Positions 34,100 to 43,412 of a stretch of 64,000 nt of DNA are shown one piece after another. The notes beneath the pieces are model-generated. The model saw only the letters and a program-made list of their open reading frames with translations, was not told the DNA's origin and searched no databases. The stretch is taken from NCBI RefSeq assembly GCF_007483665.1, contig NZ_VIQO01000026.1:62001-126000 (forward strand), in the 5' to 3' direction. Every line of letters starts with the position of its first letter. The stretch's first letter is position 1. Origin of the DNA: Catellatospora sichuanensis (GTDB lineage Bacteria; Actinomycetota; Actinomycetes; Mycobacteriales; Micromonosporaceae). The position numbers and the translations under genes are program-made.

Positions 34100-36133
34100 T
34101 CAGGCCGTCTCGCGCAGCACCACGACACCGAGCGGGTCGAGGGCGAGCGGCTGCCCGGCCTCGACCCGCTCCCCCGTCAGCAGGTCGACCCCGTCGGCGC
34201 AGGCGGTCACCGTGACCTTGTCGGCCCGGTGGTTGAGCACGAACCGCAGGCGGGTCCCGTCGGGGGCGATCCGCACCGCCGTCTCCAGGTCGGCGACGTC
34301 GGCATACGGGCCGAGCAGGTCGTGCCGGGCCAGCACCTGCCGCATCACCCAGGAGACGCCGTCCTGTTCCAGACCGGCGGCGACATACCAGCCGTGCCCG
34401 GTCCCGAACGTGTTCCTCGTGACGGCGGGCGTGCCCGCGTAGAAGTCGGCCCGGTAGGTGCCGACCACGGCCGCGCCCTGCGGGATGACCAGCTCGAACA
34501 GCAGCCGCGACGCGACTTCGAGGCGGTCGTCGCCGGACTCCAGCAGCACCGGGTTGACCACGTCGGGCTCGCGGGCGTCCCACTCGTCGACCCGTACGCC
34601 CATCAGCGGTCCGAGCGGGCCGGGCACGTCGGTCAGGAACGCGTTGTCGTCCTCGTCGACCCGCCCGGACAGGAACGTCGTCACCACCGAACCGCCGCGC
34701 GCCGCGACGGCCTCCAGCCGCCGTACCAGGTCGCCCTTGACCATGTGCAGCGCGGGCGCGACGACCACGTCGTAGCGGCACAGGTCGGCGGTCACCGGCA
34801 CCACGTCCAGGTCGGCCCCGGCGTCCCACAGCGCCCGGTGGTAGGCCAGCACGACCTGCTGGTAGCGGACCAGCCGGGACGGGCCGTCGGAGATCTCCAG
34901 CGCCCACCAGCTGTCCCAGTCGAACAGCAGCGCGACCCGCGCCGGGGTCCGCGCGCCCAGGCTCGCGCCGCCGAGCCGGTCCAGCTCCGCGCCGAGCTGC
35001 GCGACCTCGCCGAACACCCGGGTGTCGGCGCGGCCGGCGTGGCCGATGACCGCGCCGTGGTACTTCTCGCTCGCGCCCCGCGAGGCCCGCAGCTGGAAGT
35101 ACAGCACCGCGTCCGCGCCGTGCGCGACCGCCTGCCAGCTCCACAGGCGGTTGATCCCGGGCCGTTTGAGCGGGTTCACGTCGCGGCATGCGGTGACGCT
35201 CGGAGTCTGCTCCATCAGCCAGAACGGCTGCCCGCCCTTGAGGCCGCGCATCAGGTCGTGGGTCAGCGCCATCCGGGCCGCCGACCGGTCGTCGGGCGGG
35301 TAGTTGTCCCAGGACGCGAAGTCCAGGTGCGCCGCCCAGCGGTGGTAGTCGATCGGCCGGTACATGCCCATGAAGTTCGTGGTGACCGGGACGTCGGGGC
35401 TGGACTCGCGGATGGCCGCCTTCTCGTCGATGAAGTTGGCCAGCATCGCGTCGGACATGAAGCGCAGATAGTCCAGGGTGATGCCCTGGAAGGCGGTGTG
35501 GTCGGGGCCGCGCCAGTGCTCGGTCAGCGCCGACGGGGCCTCGATCTCGTCCCAGTCGGTGAACGTGTGCGACCAGAACGTGGTGCACCAAGCGTGGTTG
35601 AGCCGGTCCAGGGTGCGGTACTTCGCACGCAGCCAGTCCCGGAAGCCCGCCGCGCACAGGTCGCAGTAGCAGGCCCCGCCGTACTCGTTGCCCACGTGCC
35701 AGGCGACCACCGCGGGCTCGTCGGCGTAGCGGGCGGCGATGCGGCGGGCCAGTTCGGCCGACAGCCGCCGGAACACCGGCGAACTGGGGCACGAGTTGTG
35801 GCGCTGCCCGAACCGGTGCCGTCGGCCCTCGAAGTCGGTCCGCGTCACCTCCGGGTGGGCGCGGGCCAGCCAGGCCGGATGCGCGCCGGTGCCGGTCGCC
35901 AGGCAGACCGCGCGGCCCTCGGCGGCGGCCCGTTCGACGATGGCGTCGAGGGTGGTGAAGTCGTACACGTCCGGCGCGGGCTGGGTCAGCGCCCAGGTGA
36001 ACACGCCGACGGTGACGGTGTCGATGTGGGCGGCGTCGAACAGCCGGTAGTCCTGCGTCCACACCTCCTGCGGCCACTGTTCGGGGTTGTAGTCGCCGCC
36101 GTAGGGGATCTTCGTGGTGGCGGGCAGCGTCAT
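34100..36133 (-). CDS. GH42 beta-galactosidase
   Basis: A 677-residue GH42 enzyme: N-terminal GGDYNPEQWPQEVW, AWHVGNEYGG with the acid/base Glu, zinc cysteines in GACYCDLCAAG, and WLMEQTPSV with the nucleophile Glu. The trimerisation domain (ARVALLFDWDSWWALE) and the small C-terminal beta domain follow. No signal peptide: cytoplasmic. In a xylan locus it may act on beta-galactosyl or alpha-L-arabinopyranosyl side groups. The ATG overlaps the stop of the DUF624 gene (ATGA) and it is the last gene of the importer operon. Confidence 0.94.
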   Translation of the reverse strand: MTLPATTKIPYGGDYNPEQWPQEVWTQDYRLFDAAHIDTVTVGVFTWALTQPAPDVYDFTTLDAIVERAAAEGRAVCLATGTGAHPAWLARAHPEVTRTDFEGRRHRFGQRHNSCPSSPVFRRLSAELARRIAARYADEPAVVAWHVGNEYGGACYCDLCAAGFRDWLRAKYRTLDRLNHAWCTTFWSHTFTDWDEIEAPSALTEHWRGPDHTAFQGITLDYLRFMSDAMLANFIDEKAAIRESSPDVPVTTNFMGMYRPIDYHRWAAHLDFASWDNYPPDDRSAARMALTHDLMRGLKGGQPFWLMEQTPSVTACRDVNPLKRPGINRLWSWQAVAHGADAVLYFQLRASRGASEKYHGAVIGHAGRADTRVFGEVAQLGAELDRLGGASLGARTPARVALLFDWDSWWALEISDGPSRLVRYQQVVLAYHRALWDAGADLDVVPVTADLCRYDVVVAPALHMVKGDLVRRLEAVAARGGSVVTTFLSGRVDEDDNAFLTDVPGPLGPLMGVRVDEWDAREPDVVNPVLLESGDDRLEVASRLLFELVIPQGAAVVGTYRADFYAGTPAVTRNTFGTGHGWYVAAGLEQDGVSWVMRQVLARHDLLGPYADVADLETAVRIAPDGTRLRFVLNHRADKVTVTACADGVDLLTGERVEAGQPLALDPLGVVVLRETA

Positions 36134-36813
36134 GCGGTGTACTCCCTGGAGATCTGGTGGATCATCGGGCGGCAGTTGCGCAGCAGCACCAGCACCAGCA
36201 CCGAGCCGAACAGGACGAGCACCGCCTCGGACAGCAGCACGGTGAGCCCGGCCGCCGCGACGAGCACGCTGAGGTTGCCGACGGTGACGGCGGGGCGGCA
36301 CACGAGGAAGTACGACGCGAGCCGGGCGGCGTCGCGGACCCGGAAGTCGAACAGTGCCGTGATCACCAGCAGGTTCGTGCCCCACAGGGCCGCCGCGACG
36401 GCGAGCACGACCAGCAGCGCCGCCCACCACCGGGGCACGCCGGCGGCGTCGAGGTGGGCGAGGTTCACCGCGACGACGGTCAGCCACAGCAGCCACGGCG
36501 CCCACACCCGCAGCACCGGCCCGGCGTTGACCCGGTAGCCGCGCCGGAACGCCGCGGCGGGTGTCAGGTCGGCGAGGTCGCCGCGGTGGTGGTGCAGCGC
36601 GTACAGGGCGGCGGCCACCGCCGGGCCCAGCGGCAGCGCGCAGGCCGCGAACAGCGGGATGTTGCTGGCGTCGCGCGCCAGCAGCACCAGCGGCACCAGG
36701 CCGGGCAGCGTGCTCGCCACGAGCAGCAGCTCCACCACGAGCAGGCTGTAGACCAGCGCCGCAGCCCGCGACAGCACCCCCTGCCCGAACCGGCCCGCAG
36801 CGAGGTCAGCCAT
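36130..36813 (-). CDS. DUF624 (YesL-like) membrane protein
   Basis: A 227-residue protein with five or six transmembrane helices (for example ALVYSLLVVELLLVASTLPG, and VTVGNLSVLVAAAGLTVLLS) and the RVWAPWLLWLTVVAVNLAHL centre typical of DUF624/YesL. YesL-type proteins accompany sugar ABC importers of the LplB/LplC class and glycoside hydrolases, but their role is unresolved. The start overlaps the GH39 stop, and the end overlaps the GH42 start (ATGA), so all three are co-translated. ATG 36813 or GTG 36816. Confidence 0.85.
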   Translation of the reverse strand: MADLAAGRFGQGVLSRAAALVYSLLVVELLLVASTLPGLVPLVLLARDASNIPLFAACALPLGPAVAAALYALHHHRGDLADLTPAAAFRRGYRVNAGPVLRVWAPWLLWLTVVAVNLAHLDAAGVPRWWAALLVVLAVAAALWGTNLLVITALFDFRVRDAARLASYFLVCRPAVTVGNLSVLVAAAGLTVLLSEAVLVLFGSVLVLVLLRNCRPMIHQISREYTA

Positions 36814-38353
36814 CACTTCTCCCCGAAGGCTGCGGGGCCGGGCGGCTCAGGCCGAGCAGCCGGTTGTCGTCCCACCACGGCGGGGTCTCATCGACGACCG
36901 GGGTCAGCTCGACCAGGGTCACCTCGTGCCTGGCCAGGACGAGGTCCAGCTCGACGCAGCCGCCGACGCGGGGCAGGTTGCGGTGGGTGCGGGCCGGTTC
37001 GGCGGCCTCGTACAGGTCGGCGAGCTCGCGGGGCCGGGGCGAGGCCGGTCGGCCCATCTCGCACCAGGCCGCCCAGGCGTTGCCGGCCTCCTCGCTGACC
37101 GAGGAGCGGTTCATGTACACCGACGGCGTGCCCGGCGCGCCGACCGGCACGGACAGGCGCACCGTGTGCCCGTCGACCGCGGGACCGCCGGTGACGTCGA
37201 CCGGCGCCCAGGCCAGCACGGTGACCCGTCCCGTGTCGTCGCGGGTCACCAGGTGGTCGCTGCCCCGGGTGAGGACCTGCTCGCCCATCCGGGCCATGAA
37301 CGCGTACAGGTGGTAGGTGGGTTTGCGCAGCTGCCGGTGGGTGAGCAGCCCGAAGCCGCCGTGGAACAGCGACGTCGGCACCCCGGTCTCTTCGAACATG
37401 TCGCTGAACGTCCAGTACGAGAACGAGTCGACCAGGTCGCCGCCGCTGGCCAGCACCGGCGCGAGGTACGCGGCGTGCAGGGCCGTGTCGTGCACCGGGT
37501 TGTCGGGCCGGTAGGAGGAGTTGAACTCGGTGATGTGCACCGGCAGCCCGGCCAGCTGTGTCGCCGCCAGCAGCTCCCGCGGGCTGGCGAACTGCTCCAG
37601 CAGCCGCTCGGCCGGAGCGAGGGTCTGGTGCACCCCGAACGGCACGTGCTGGGCGGGCCCGGAGGTGTAGGCGTGTTTGCTGACGAAGTCGACGGGCACC
37701 CCGCGCTCGGCCGTGAACTCGGCGAACGGGATCAGCCAGTCGTCCGCGCCGGGCGAGATCGCCGGGCCGCCGACCTGCAGCGACGCGTCGACCTCCTTGA
37801 CCGCGTGCGCGCTGACCTCGTACAGGCGGTGGTAGGCGTCGCGGTCGGCGCCGGCCCAGAACTCCTTGAGGTTGGGCTCGTTCCACACCTCGATCGGCCA
37901 GGTGCGCACCTGTTCGATGCCGTACCGGTCGACCAGGTGGGCCACGGTCGCCTTGACCAGGTCGGCCCACTGGCTCCAGGAGCGGGGCGGGGTGACGTTG
38001 CCGCCCCACCAGAACACCGTCTGCTCGCCGGAGGCCAGGGCCGCGGGCATGAAGCCCAGCTCGACGAACGGCCGGATGCCGAGGTCGAGGTAGGCGTCGA
38101 CGACCTGGTCCACGTAGGTGAAGTTGTGCCGCACCCGGCCCGCGCCCTGGTACTCGTACGGCCGGTACACGCCGACGCCGTCGGACAGCAGGCCGTGCCC
38201 GCGGATGTGCCGGAAGCCGATGTCGCGCTGGATCATCGCCAGCGAGTCCTGGTAGTCGCGCCGCAGGGCGAGCTCGAAGCGGCCGGTGCCGACGCAGAAA
38301 CGCCAGGCGTCGCTGAGCCGGCCGGAGGCGGTCTCGGGTACGTGGATGCGCAT
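36806..38353 (-). CDS. GH39 beta-xylosidase
   Basis: A 515-residue GH39 enzyme: TIM barrel with FRHIRGHGLLSDG, VWNEPNLKEFW (acid/base Glu), VHITEFNSSYRP (nucleophile Glu) and SYWTFSDMFEE, then a C-terminal beta-sandwich. No signal peptide, so cytoplasmic hydrolysis of xylo-oligosaccharides to xylose is likely. AGGAA precedes the ATG at 38353. It follows the solute-binding protein after a strong hairpin (38385-38416). Confidence 0.94.
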   Translation of the reverse strand: MRIHVPETASGRLSDAWRFCVGTGRFELALRRDYQDSLAMIQRDIGFRHIRGHGLLSDGVGVYRPYEYQGAGRVRHNFTYVDQVVDAYLDLGIRPFVELGFMPAALASGEQTVFWWGGNVTPPRSWSQWADLVKATVAHLVDRYGIEQVRTWPIEVWNEPNLKEFWAGADRDAYHRLYEVSAHAVKEVDASLQVGGPAISPGADDWLIPFAEFTAERGVPVDFVSKHAYTSGPAQHVPFGVHQTLAPAERLLEQFASPRELLAATQLAGLPVHITEFNSSYRPDNPVHDTALHAAYLAPVLASGGDLVDSFSYWTFSDMFEETGVPTSLFHGGFGLLTHRQLRKPTYHLYAFMARMGEQVLTRGSDHLVTRDDTGRVTVLAWAPVDVTGGPAVDGHTVRLSVPVGAPGTPSVYMNRSSVSEEAGNAWAAWCEMGRPASPRPRELADLYEAAEPARTHRNLPRVGGCVELDLVLARHEVTLVELTPVVDETPPWWDDNRLLGLSRPAPQPSGRSDG

Positions 38354-38384
38354 GGCGGTTCCTCTGCGTCGGGGCACGAGCGAA

Positions 38385-38416
38385 CGGCCCGGCCGCGCGA
38401 GGGCGCGGCCGGGCCG
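38385..38416 (-). terminator. Intercistronic hairpin, likely attenuator
   Basis: A 14-bp perfect GC stem (arms 38385-38398 and 38403-38416, loop GAGG) lies six bases after the binding-protein stop and 32 bases before the GH39 start. There is no U-tract, so it probably trims or stabilises the transcript and lets the binding protein be made in excess. Confidence 0.55.
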
Positions 38417-38422
38417 GCGGGG

Positions 38423-40057
38423 TCAGCCCCGCTGCTTGGCGAAGCGGTCGTAGGCCTTGTTGACGAGCTCGATGTAGGCGTCCATGTTCTTGGCCTTCAG
38501 CTCGGCGACGTAGGCGTCCCACTCGGACAGGTCACGCTGACCGAGGATGAACTTCAGCGTCATCTGGGACACGTGGTCCTTCAGCGGCGTCTCCCACAGG
38601 GTGGCCTGCTCGGCCTCGGCGTCCTCGTACGGGTGCGGCGGCGGCACGGGCAGGATCTTCCTGGTGTCCATCGCCTTCTGGTACTCCAGCTCCTCGGCGG
38701 AGAACGTCGACTGGAGCAGCTGGGTGGTGCCGCCGTAGGCGAACACGCCGTTGCCGAAGCCGAAGTCCTTCTGCAGGTGCTTGGTGGCGGTGGGGTTGAG
38801 CTTGACGTAGTCGACGTCGGCCGCGAGCGTGAACTTGCCCGAGGCGTCCTTGTTGTAGGTGGTGCCGGGCACGCCCCACTTGGCGAACTCCTGGCCCGCG
38901 TCGGAGTAGTACAGCCAGTCGACGAACTGCATCATCGCGACGAAGTTCTTGCTGTCACGGGCCTTCTTCGAGATCATGACGCCGTTCTCGAGGCGGCTGC
39001 CGGCCTTGACCTCACCGGCGGGGCCGGTCGGCTGCGGGATCTTGACCAGCTTCGCGTTCGGCAGGGTCGCGGCCATCGTGGTCCGGTACTTGTTGACCAG
39101 CTCCTGGGCATTGGCGCTGATCACGAACGACTTGCCGGTGGCGAGCTTCTGGATGGCGGTGTCGTCGTCCTGGGTGAAGCTCTCCGGGTCGAGCAGGCCT
39201 TCCTTCACCAGCTTGTTCAGGTAGGTGACCATCTGCTTGTAGCCGTCGGTGGCACCGGTGAAGACGAACTTCTTGGCGTTGGCGTCCCAGTAGTCGTTGC
39301 GGTAGCCCCAGCCGCCGTTGGTGCTGAACGCCCCGGCCATGTAGTTGAACAGCGCACCGCCGGGGGTGGGCTTGCTCCACCGGTCCGACATCGGGTACTG
39401 GTTCGGGTACGCCGCCTTCATCGCCTTGAGCATGGTGTACACCTCGTCCCAGGTCTTGGGTGCGGTGAGGTTCAGCTGGGCGAGGATGTCGGTGCGCACC
39501 CCGAGCGAGTAGTCCGTCCACACGTTCTCGTGTATGCCCGGCAGCAGGTAGAACTTGCCGTCGAGCTGGCGCAGCTGGTCGATGTCAGGCTGCAGGTTCC
39601 ACTTGGCGATCTTGTCCTTGAAGTTCGGCATCAGATCGATGTAGTCGCTGACCGGCAGGATCGAGCCCGAGGCCACGAACGGGGTCTCCTGGCCGGGGTA
39701 GGTCTTGGGGATGATGAGCGGGGCGTCGCCCGCGCCGATGAGCAGGCTGCGCTTCTGCTCGTAGTCCGACAGCGGCACCGCGGTCGGCTGCAGCGTGACG
39801 CCGGTGCGCTTGGTCAGCTCGGACCAGAACAGCCACTCGTTCTTGATCGGGTAGTTCGGGTGGTTGTTGTACAGGATCGAGAAGTTCAGCGCCTCGGTGG
39901 CCTTGAACTGCGCATTCACGCCGTAGTCGGTCATCGCGCCGACGCGGTTGCCGGACAGGTCCTCGGAGGTGGGTTCCTCGCCGGTGCACGCCGACAGGGA
40001 TACGGCCAGCAGCGCCGCGGCGAACGCCGCGACGCGTCTGCGAGAGCGGATTGCCAT
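38423..40057 (-). CDS. Extracellular solute-binding lipoprotein of an oligosaccharide ABC importer (LplA-like)
   Basis: A 544-residue family-1 solute-binding protein with a lipoprotein signal (LLAVSLSACTGEEP, lipobox LSAC). The mature region is typical of the LplA/YtcQ group: EWLFWSELTKRTGVTLQPTA, GAGDAPLIIPKTYPGQ, TPKTWDEVYTMLKAMK-like region, FVDWLYYSDAGQEFAKWG. The large size and the paired LplB/LplC permeases point to a large ligand, such as aldotetraouronic acid in this locus. AAGG lies about nine bases ahead of the ATG. Third gene of the importer operon. Confidence 0.93.
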   Translation of the reverse strand: MAIRSRRRVAAFAAALLAVSLSACTGEEPTSEDLSGNRVGAMTDYGVNAQFKATEALNFSILYNNHPNYPIKNEWLFWSELTKRTGVTLQPTAVPLSDYEQKRSLLIGAGDAPLIIPKTYPGQETPFVASGSILPVSDYIDLMPNFKDKIAKWNLQPDIDQLRQLDGKFYLLPGIHENVWTDYSLGVRTDILAQLNLTAPKTWDEVYTMLKAMKAAYPNQYPMSDRWSKPTPGGALFNYMAGAFSTNGGWGYRNDYWDANAKKFVFTGATDGYKQMVTYLNKLVKEGLLDPESFTQDDDTAIQKLATGKSFVISANAQELVNKYRTTMAATLPNAKLVKIPQPTGPAGEVKAGSRLENGVMISKKARDSKNFVAMMQFVDWLYYSDAGQEFAKWGVPGTTYNKDASGKFTLAADVDYVKLNPTATKHLQKDFGFGNGVFAYGGTTQLLQSTFSAEELEYQKAMDTRKILPVPPPHPYEDAEAEQATLWETPLKDHVSQMTLKFILGQRDLSEWDAYVAELKAKNMDAYIELVNKAYDRFAKQRG

Positions 40058-40113
40058 ATGTTTGCGCCTTTCAGGATGAGGAGTGGGAGGTGCGGCTTGC
40101 GAAAAGCGCCGGT

Positions 40114-41049
40114 TCATCCCTTGACCGCCCCGAGCATCACGCCGGACACGAAATACCTCTGGACGAAGGGGTAGACCAGCAGGATCGGCACGACGGTGAG
40201 CACGATCGTCACGGCCTGGATGTTGGCCGCCGTTTGCAGATCGGCGTCGGCTGCGCCGACGGAGCCCGCACCCGTCGCCCCGGCGATGAGATTGCGCAGG
40301 TAGACGGTGACCGGGAAGAGTTCGGACTGGTCCATGTAGAGGAAGGCCGAGAACCACGAGTTCCAGAAGGCCACCGCGTAGAACAGCACCATCGTCGCGA
40401 TCATGGCCTTGGACAGCGGCAGCACGATGCGCCACAGGATGCGGTAGGTGTCCAGGCCGTCGACGGCGGCGGCCTCCTCCAGCTCGACCGGCATGCTCTC
40501 GAAGAACGCCTTCATGACCAGCAGGTTGAACACGCTGATCGCGTTCGGCAGCGCGATCGCCCACACCGAGTTCTTCAGGCCCAGGCTGGTGACCAGGATG
40601 TAGTTCGGGATCAGGCCGCCGGAGAAGAACATGGTGAACACGGCGATGCCGACCAGCGCCGACCGGCCGCGCAGCTGCTTCTTGGACAGCACGTACGCGT
40701 AGCAGGTGGTCAGGACGATCGCGACGGCGGTCGCGACGACCGTGTAGAACACGGTGTTGCGGTAGTTGGCCCAGAACATGTCGTCGGCCATGACCAGCTT
40801 GTACGTGCTCAGGTTGAACCCGCGCGGCACCAGGTTGACCTGCCCGGCCCGGATGTAGGCCTCCTGGCTGAACGAACGCGCCACCACGTTGACGAACGGG
40901 TACAGCGTCACGATCACCACGACGGTCAGCACGACCGCGTTGACGGCCTGGAACACCCGGTAACCCCGGGTGACCTTCAATCCGCGCCTGCGCCGCAGGG
41001 CCGGGCGCGGCGGGGCCGGGGCCGAGATCGGGGGCTGCTCGACGGTCAC
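40114..41049 (-). CDS. ABC importer permease, LplC-like
   Basis: A 311-residue permease with six helices; FNVVARSFSQEAYIRAGQVN-type periplasmic loop and the cytoplasmic EAA loop ELEEAAAVDGLDTYRILWRI that binds the ATPase. The end SGVMLGAVKG is the standard C-terminus of LplC/YtcP permeases. The GTG overlaps the stop of the preceding permease (GTGA). No ATPase gene is present, so a shared MsiK-type ATPase is expected. Confidence 0.93.
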   Translation of the reverse strand: MTVEQPPISAPAPPRPALRRRRGLKVTRGYRVFQAVNAVVLTVVVIVTLYPFVNVVARSFSQEAYIRAGQVNLVPRGFNLSTYKLVMADDMFWANYRNTVFYTVVATAVAIVLTTCYAYVLSKKQLRGRSALVGIAVFTMFFSGGLIPNYILVTSLGLKNSVWAIALPNAISVFNLLVMKAFFESMPVELEEAAAVDGLDTYRILWRIVLPLSKAMIATMVLFYAVAFWNSWFSAFLYMDQSELFPVTVYLRNLIAGATGAGSVGAADADLQTAANIQAVTIVLTVVPILLVYPFVQRYFVSGVMLGAVKG

Positions 41050-42038
41050 CACAGGCTCGTCCCTACTGCGCGGCGGGCGATGAGATTGGCCGACAGCACC
41101 AGCGTCAGGCCGATGACGGCCTCGAACAGGCCGATCGCGGCGGCGTAGCTGAAGCTGTTGGACAGCACGCCCATCCGGAACAGGTACGTGGAGACCACGT
41201 CGCCGGTGGGATACGTCAGCGGGTTGTACAACAGCAGGATCTTCTCGAACCCGACCGCCATGAACGTGCCGATGTTGAGGATCAGCAGGGTCACCATGGT
41301 CGGCCGGATGCCGGGCAGGGTGACGTGCCAGGTCTGGCGCCACCGGCCGGCCCCGTCGATGCGGGCCGCCTCGTACAGGTCGGAGTCGACGGTGGTCAGC
41401 GCGGCCAGGTAGAGGATCGTGCCCCAGCCGACGGTCTGCCACGCCTCCGAGGAGACGTAGATGGTGCGGAACCACTCCGGCTGCTGCAGGAACGAGATCG
41501 GCTCGCCGCCGAACGCCCGCACCACCTGGTTGACCGTGCCGTCGACGCTCAGCAGCTGCATCACCATCGCCGCGATGATCACGACCGACAGGAAGTGCGG
41601 CAGATAGGACACCGACTGCACGAAGCGCTTGAGCCGGCGGCTGCTCAGCTCGTTGAACAGCAGCGCCAGCACGATCGGCAGCGGGAAGCAGACCACCAGC
41701 GTCAGCACGCCCAGCACCAGGGTGTTGGTGAACACGTTCCAGAACGTCGAGTCGTTGAGGAACATCTCCACGTAGCGCAGCCCGACCCAGTACTCCCCGA
41801 GCGGGTTGCCGCCAGGCTGGAACTTACGGAACGCGATGACGTTGCCGATCATCGGCAGGTAGCGGAAGACCGCGAAGAACAGCAGCGGCAGCAGTGCCAG
41901 CGAGTACAGCTGCCAGTCCCGGCGCAGCGCCCGCCGCCAGCTCAGCCGCCGGGCGCGGACGGGCGGCGCGGGGTCGGGCGTAGCCCGCGTCGCCTCCGGT
42001 GTGGACCGCGGCGGGTCCAGCGTCCCGGGCACGCTCAT
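41046..42038 (-). CDS. ABC importer permease, LplB-like
   Basis: A 330-residue permease with a basic N-terminal stretch (RRLSWRRALRRDW) before six helices. The EAA loop is DLYEAARIDGAGRWRQTWHV, and PMIGNVIAFRKFQPGG near the start is typical of LplB/YteP. GGAGG precedes the ATG. First gene of the minus-strand xylan operon; its promoter region carries the CCGAAA-G-TTTCGG palindrome. Confidence 0.93.
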   Translation of the reverse strand: MSVPGTLDPPRSTPEATRATPDPAPPVRARRLSWRRALRRDWQLYSLALLPLLFFAVFRYLPMIGNVIAFRKFQPGGNPLGEYWVGLRYVEMFLNDSTFWNVFTNTLVLGVLTLVVCFPLPIVLALLFNELSSRRLKRFVQSVSYLPHFLSVVIIAAMVMQLLSVDGTVNQVVRAFGGEPISFLQQPEWFRTIYVSSEAWQTVGWGTILYLAALTTVDSDLYEAARIDGAGRWRQTWHVTLPGIRPTMVTLLILNIGTFMAVGFEKILLLYNPLTYPTGDVVSTYLFRMGVLSNSFSYAAAIGLFEAVIGLTLVLSANLIARRAVGTSLW

Positions 42039-42127
42039 CGGAGGACCTCCCCTGTTCAAGCCGAAGCGCATTCCGTACGACCACGCCCGGTCCGTTACGG
42101 ACAGCGAGAGCCGACCTCCGCGTTTCA

Positions 42128-42140
42128 CCGAAAGTTTCGG
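42128..42140. promoter_or_regulatory. LacI-type operator palindrome of the importer operon
   Basis: CCGAAAGTTTCGG is a perfect 13-base palindrome 90 bases ahead of the first permease start. Many actinomycete LacI regulators bind CGAAA-N-TTTCG-like sites, and a LacI gene lies divergently next to it. Confidence 0.65.
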
Positions 42141-42167
42141 AAATATTGCGTTACCTGTGCCGGGCAA
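42140..42167 (-). promoter_or_regulatory. Possible promoter of the importer operon
   Basis: On the minus strand TTGCCC (42162-42167), a 16-base spacer and TATTTC (42140-42145) resemble a sigma70 promoter whose -10 touches the palindrome, a fitting position for repression. The elements are weak matches. The rest of the 312-bp gap (42039-42350) holds this site, a second half-matching operator and no gene. Confidence 0.3.
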
Positions 42168-42318
42168 CTTAAGCGTCCCGCCGGAGCGTGTCAAGGGTCG
42201 TTGAACTGCTGACGCAAACGATTGCAGTGCGTGACCGTCCGGGGAGGACCATCGATGTCCTCGATCCCGCGTAACATCACGCTCGCCGAGAATGCCGATC
42301 GTGGTGTTAGAGTTCGTT

Positions 42319-42330
42319 CCGAAACTTCCG
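42319..42330. promoter_or_regulatory. Second, imperfect operator ahead of the LacI gene
   Basis: CCGAAACTTCCG has the CCGAAA half-site of the 42128 palindrome and a degenerate second half. It lies 20 bases before the LacI start and would permit autoregulation. Confidence 0.4.
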
Positions 42331-42350
42331 AGGCAGCTGGCGAGGCAAAG

Positions 42351-43406
42351 ATGACGAAGTCCCGTCCGAGCGCCGGATCCGGCGCGGTGACGATCGCGGC
42401 CATCGCCGACGAGGTCGGCGTCTCCACCGCCACCGTCTCGAAAGTCCTCAACGGCCGCCTCGACGTCTCCGCCGTGACCCGCGCCCGCGTCGAAGCCAGC
42501 CTCGAACGCAACCGCTACCGCCGCCGCTCCCGGCGGCTGCCCACCGGAGCGGGCCAGATCGACCTCGTCTTCCACGAATACGACTCCACCTGGGCGATGG
42601 AGATCATCCGCGGCATCGAGACGGTCACCGCCCCCGCCAGGATCGACGTCGTGCTGTCCCAGCTCGACGGCCGCCACCGGCCGCCACAGGAATGGCTCGA
42701 CGGGGTGCTCGCCCGCAGACCCCGCGGCGTCCTGTTCGTCCAGTGCCACCTCACCGAACCCCAACGGCAGCAACTGCACCGCCGCGCGATCCCGTTCGTC
42801 GTCATCGACACCGACAGCGCCACCTCCGCCTCCGTGCCCACCGTCGGCGCCAACAACTGGAGCGGCGGCCTGCTCGCCACCCGCCACCTGCTGGAACTCG
42901 GCCACCGCCGGATCGCGGTCATCTCCGGCCCGACCGACGTGCTGTGCAGCCGCGCCCGCACCGCCGGATTCCGGGCCGCGCACGAGGAGGCCGGCCTCCC
43001 CGTCGACCCCGACCTCGTCCGGCACGGCACCTTCTACGTCGCCACCGGCCACGAGCACGCCATGGACCTGCTCACCCGGCCCGACCGGCCCACCGCCATC
43101 TTCGCCGGGTCGGACATGCAGGCCATGGGCGTGCTGCGCGCCGCCCGCCAACTCGGCCTGCACGTGCCCGACGACCTGTCCGTCATCGGCTACGACAACC
43201 TGCCGGTCGCCGCCTGGACCGACCCCGCCCTGACCACCATCCACCAGCCGCTGCGCGACATGGCCGGGGCCGCCGCCCAGATGCTGCTCGACCTCGCCAA
43301 CAAGATCGACCTCGCGACCAGCCGGATCGACCTGGTGACCGAACTCGTCGTCCGCGAGACCACCGCACCACCCCCGCACCTGCGCCCTACCCCGCACACC
43401 CGGTGA
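42351..43406 (+). CDS. LacI-family regulator
   Basis: A 351-residue LacI protein: N-terminal VTIAAIADEVGVSTATVSKV with VLNGRLDVS hinge start, then a periplasmic-binding-like sensor domain (IDLVFHEYDSTWAMEIIRGI; NWSGGLLATRHLLELGHRRI; FAGSDMQAMGVLRAARQLGL; SVIGYDNLPVAAWTDPALTT). Similar to xylan- and cellobiose-utilisation repressors of actinomycetes. ATG 42351 is chosen because MTKSRPSAG leads directly into the DNA-binding domain; an in-frame start at 42222 is far upstream. The esterase gene follows seven bases later. Confidence 0.93.
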   Translation: MTKSRPSAGSGAVTIAAIADEVGVSTATVSKVLNGRLDVSAVTRARVEASLERNRYRRRSRRLPTGAGQIDLVFHEYDSTWAMEIIRGIETVTAPARIDVVLSQLDGRHRPPQEWLDGVLARRPRGVLFVQCHLTEPQRQQLHRRAIPFVVIDTDSATSASVPTVGANNWSGGLLATRHLLELGHRRIAVISGPTDVLCSRARTAGFRAAHEEAGLPVDPDLVRHGTFYVATGHEHAMDLLTRPDRPTAIFAGSDMQAMGVLRAARQLGLHVPDDLSVIGYDNLPVAAWTDPALTTIHQPLRDMAGAAAQMLLDLANKIDLATSRIDLVTELVVRETTAPPPHLRPTPHTR

Positions 43407-43412
43407 GGACCC

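Noticed and set aside
36926-40174. 1082-residue open frame on the plus strand
   Set aside because: It lies opposite GH39 and the binding-protein gene, both with clear motifs. Long antisense frames are common in GC-rich genomes.
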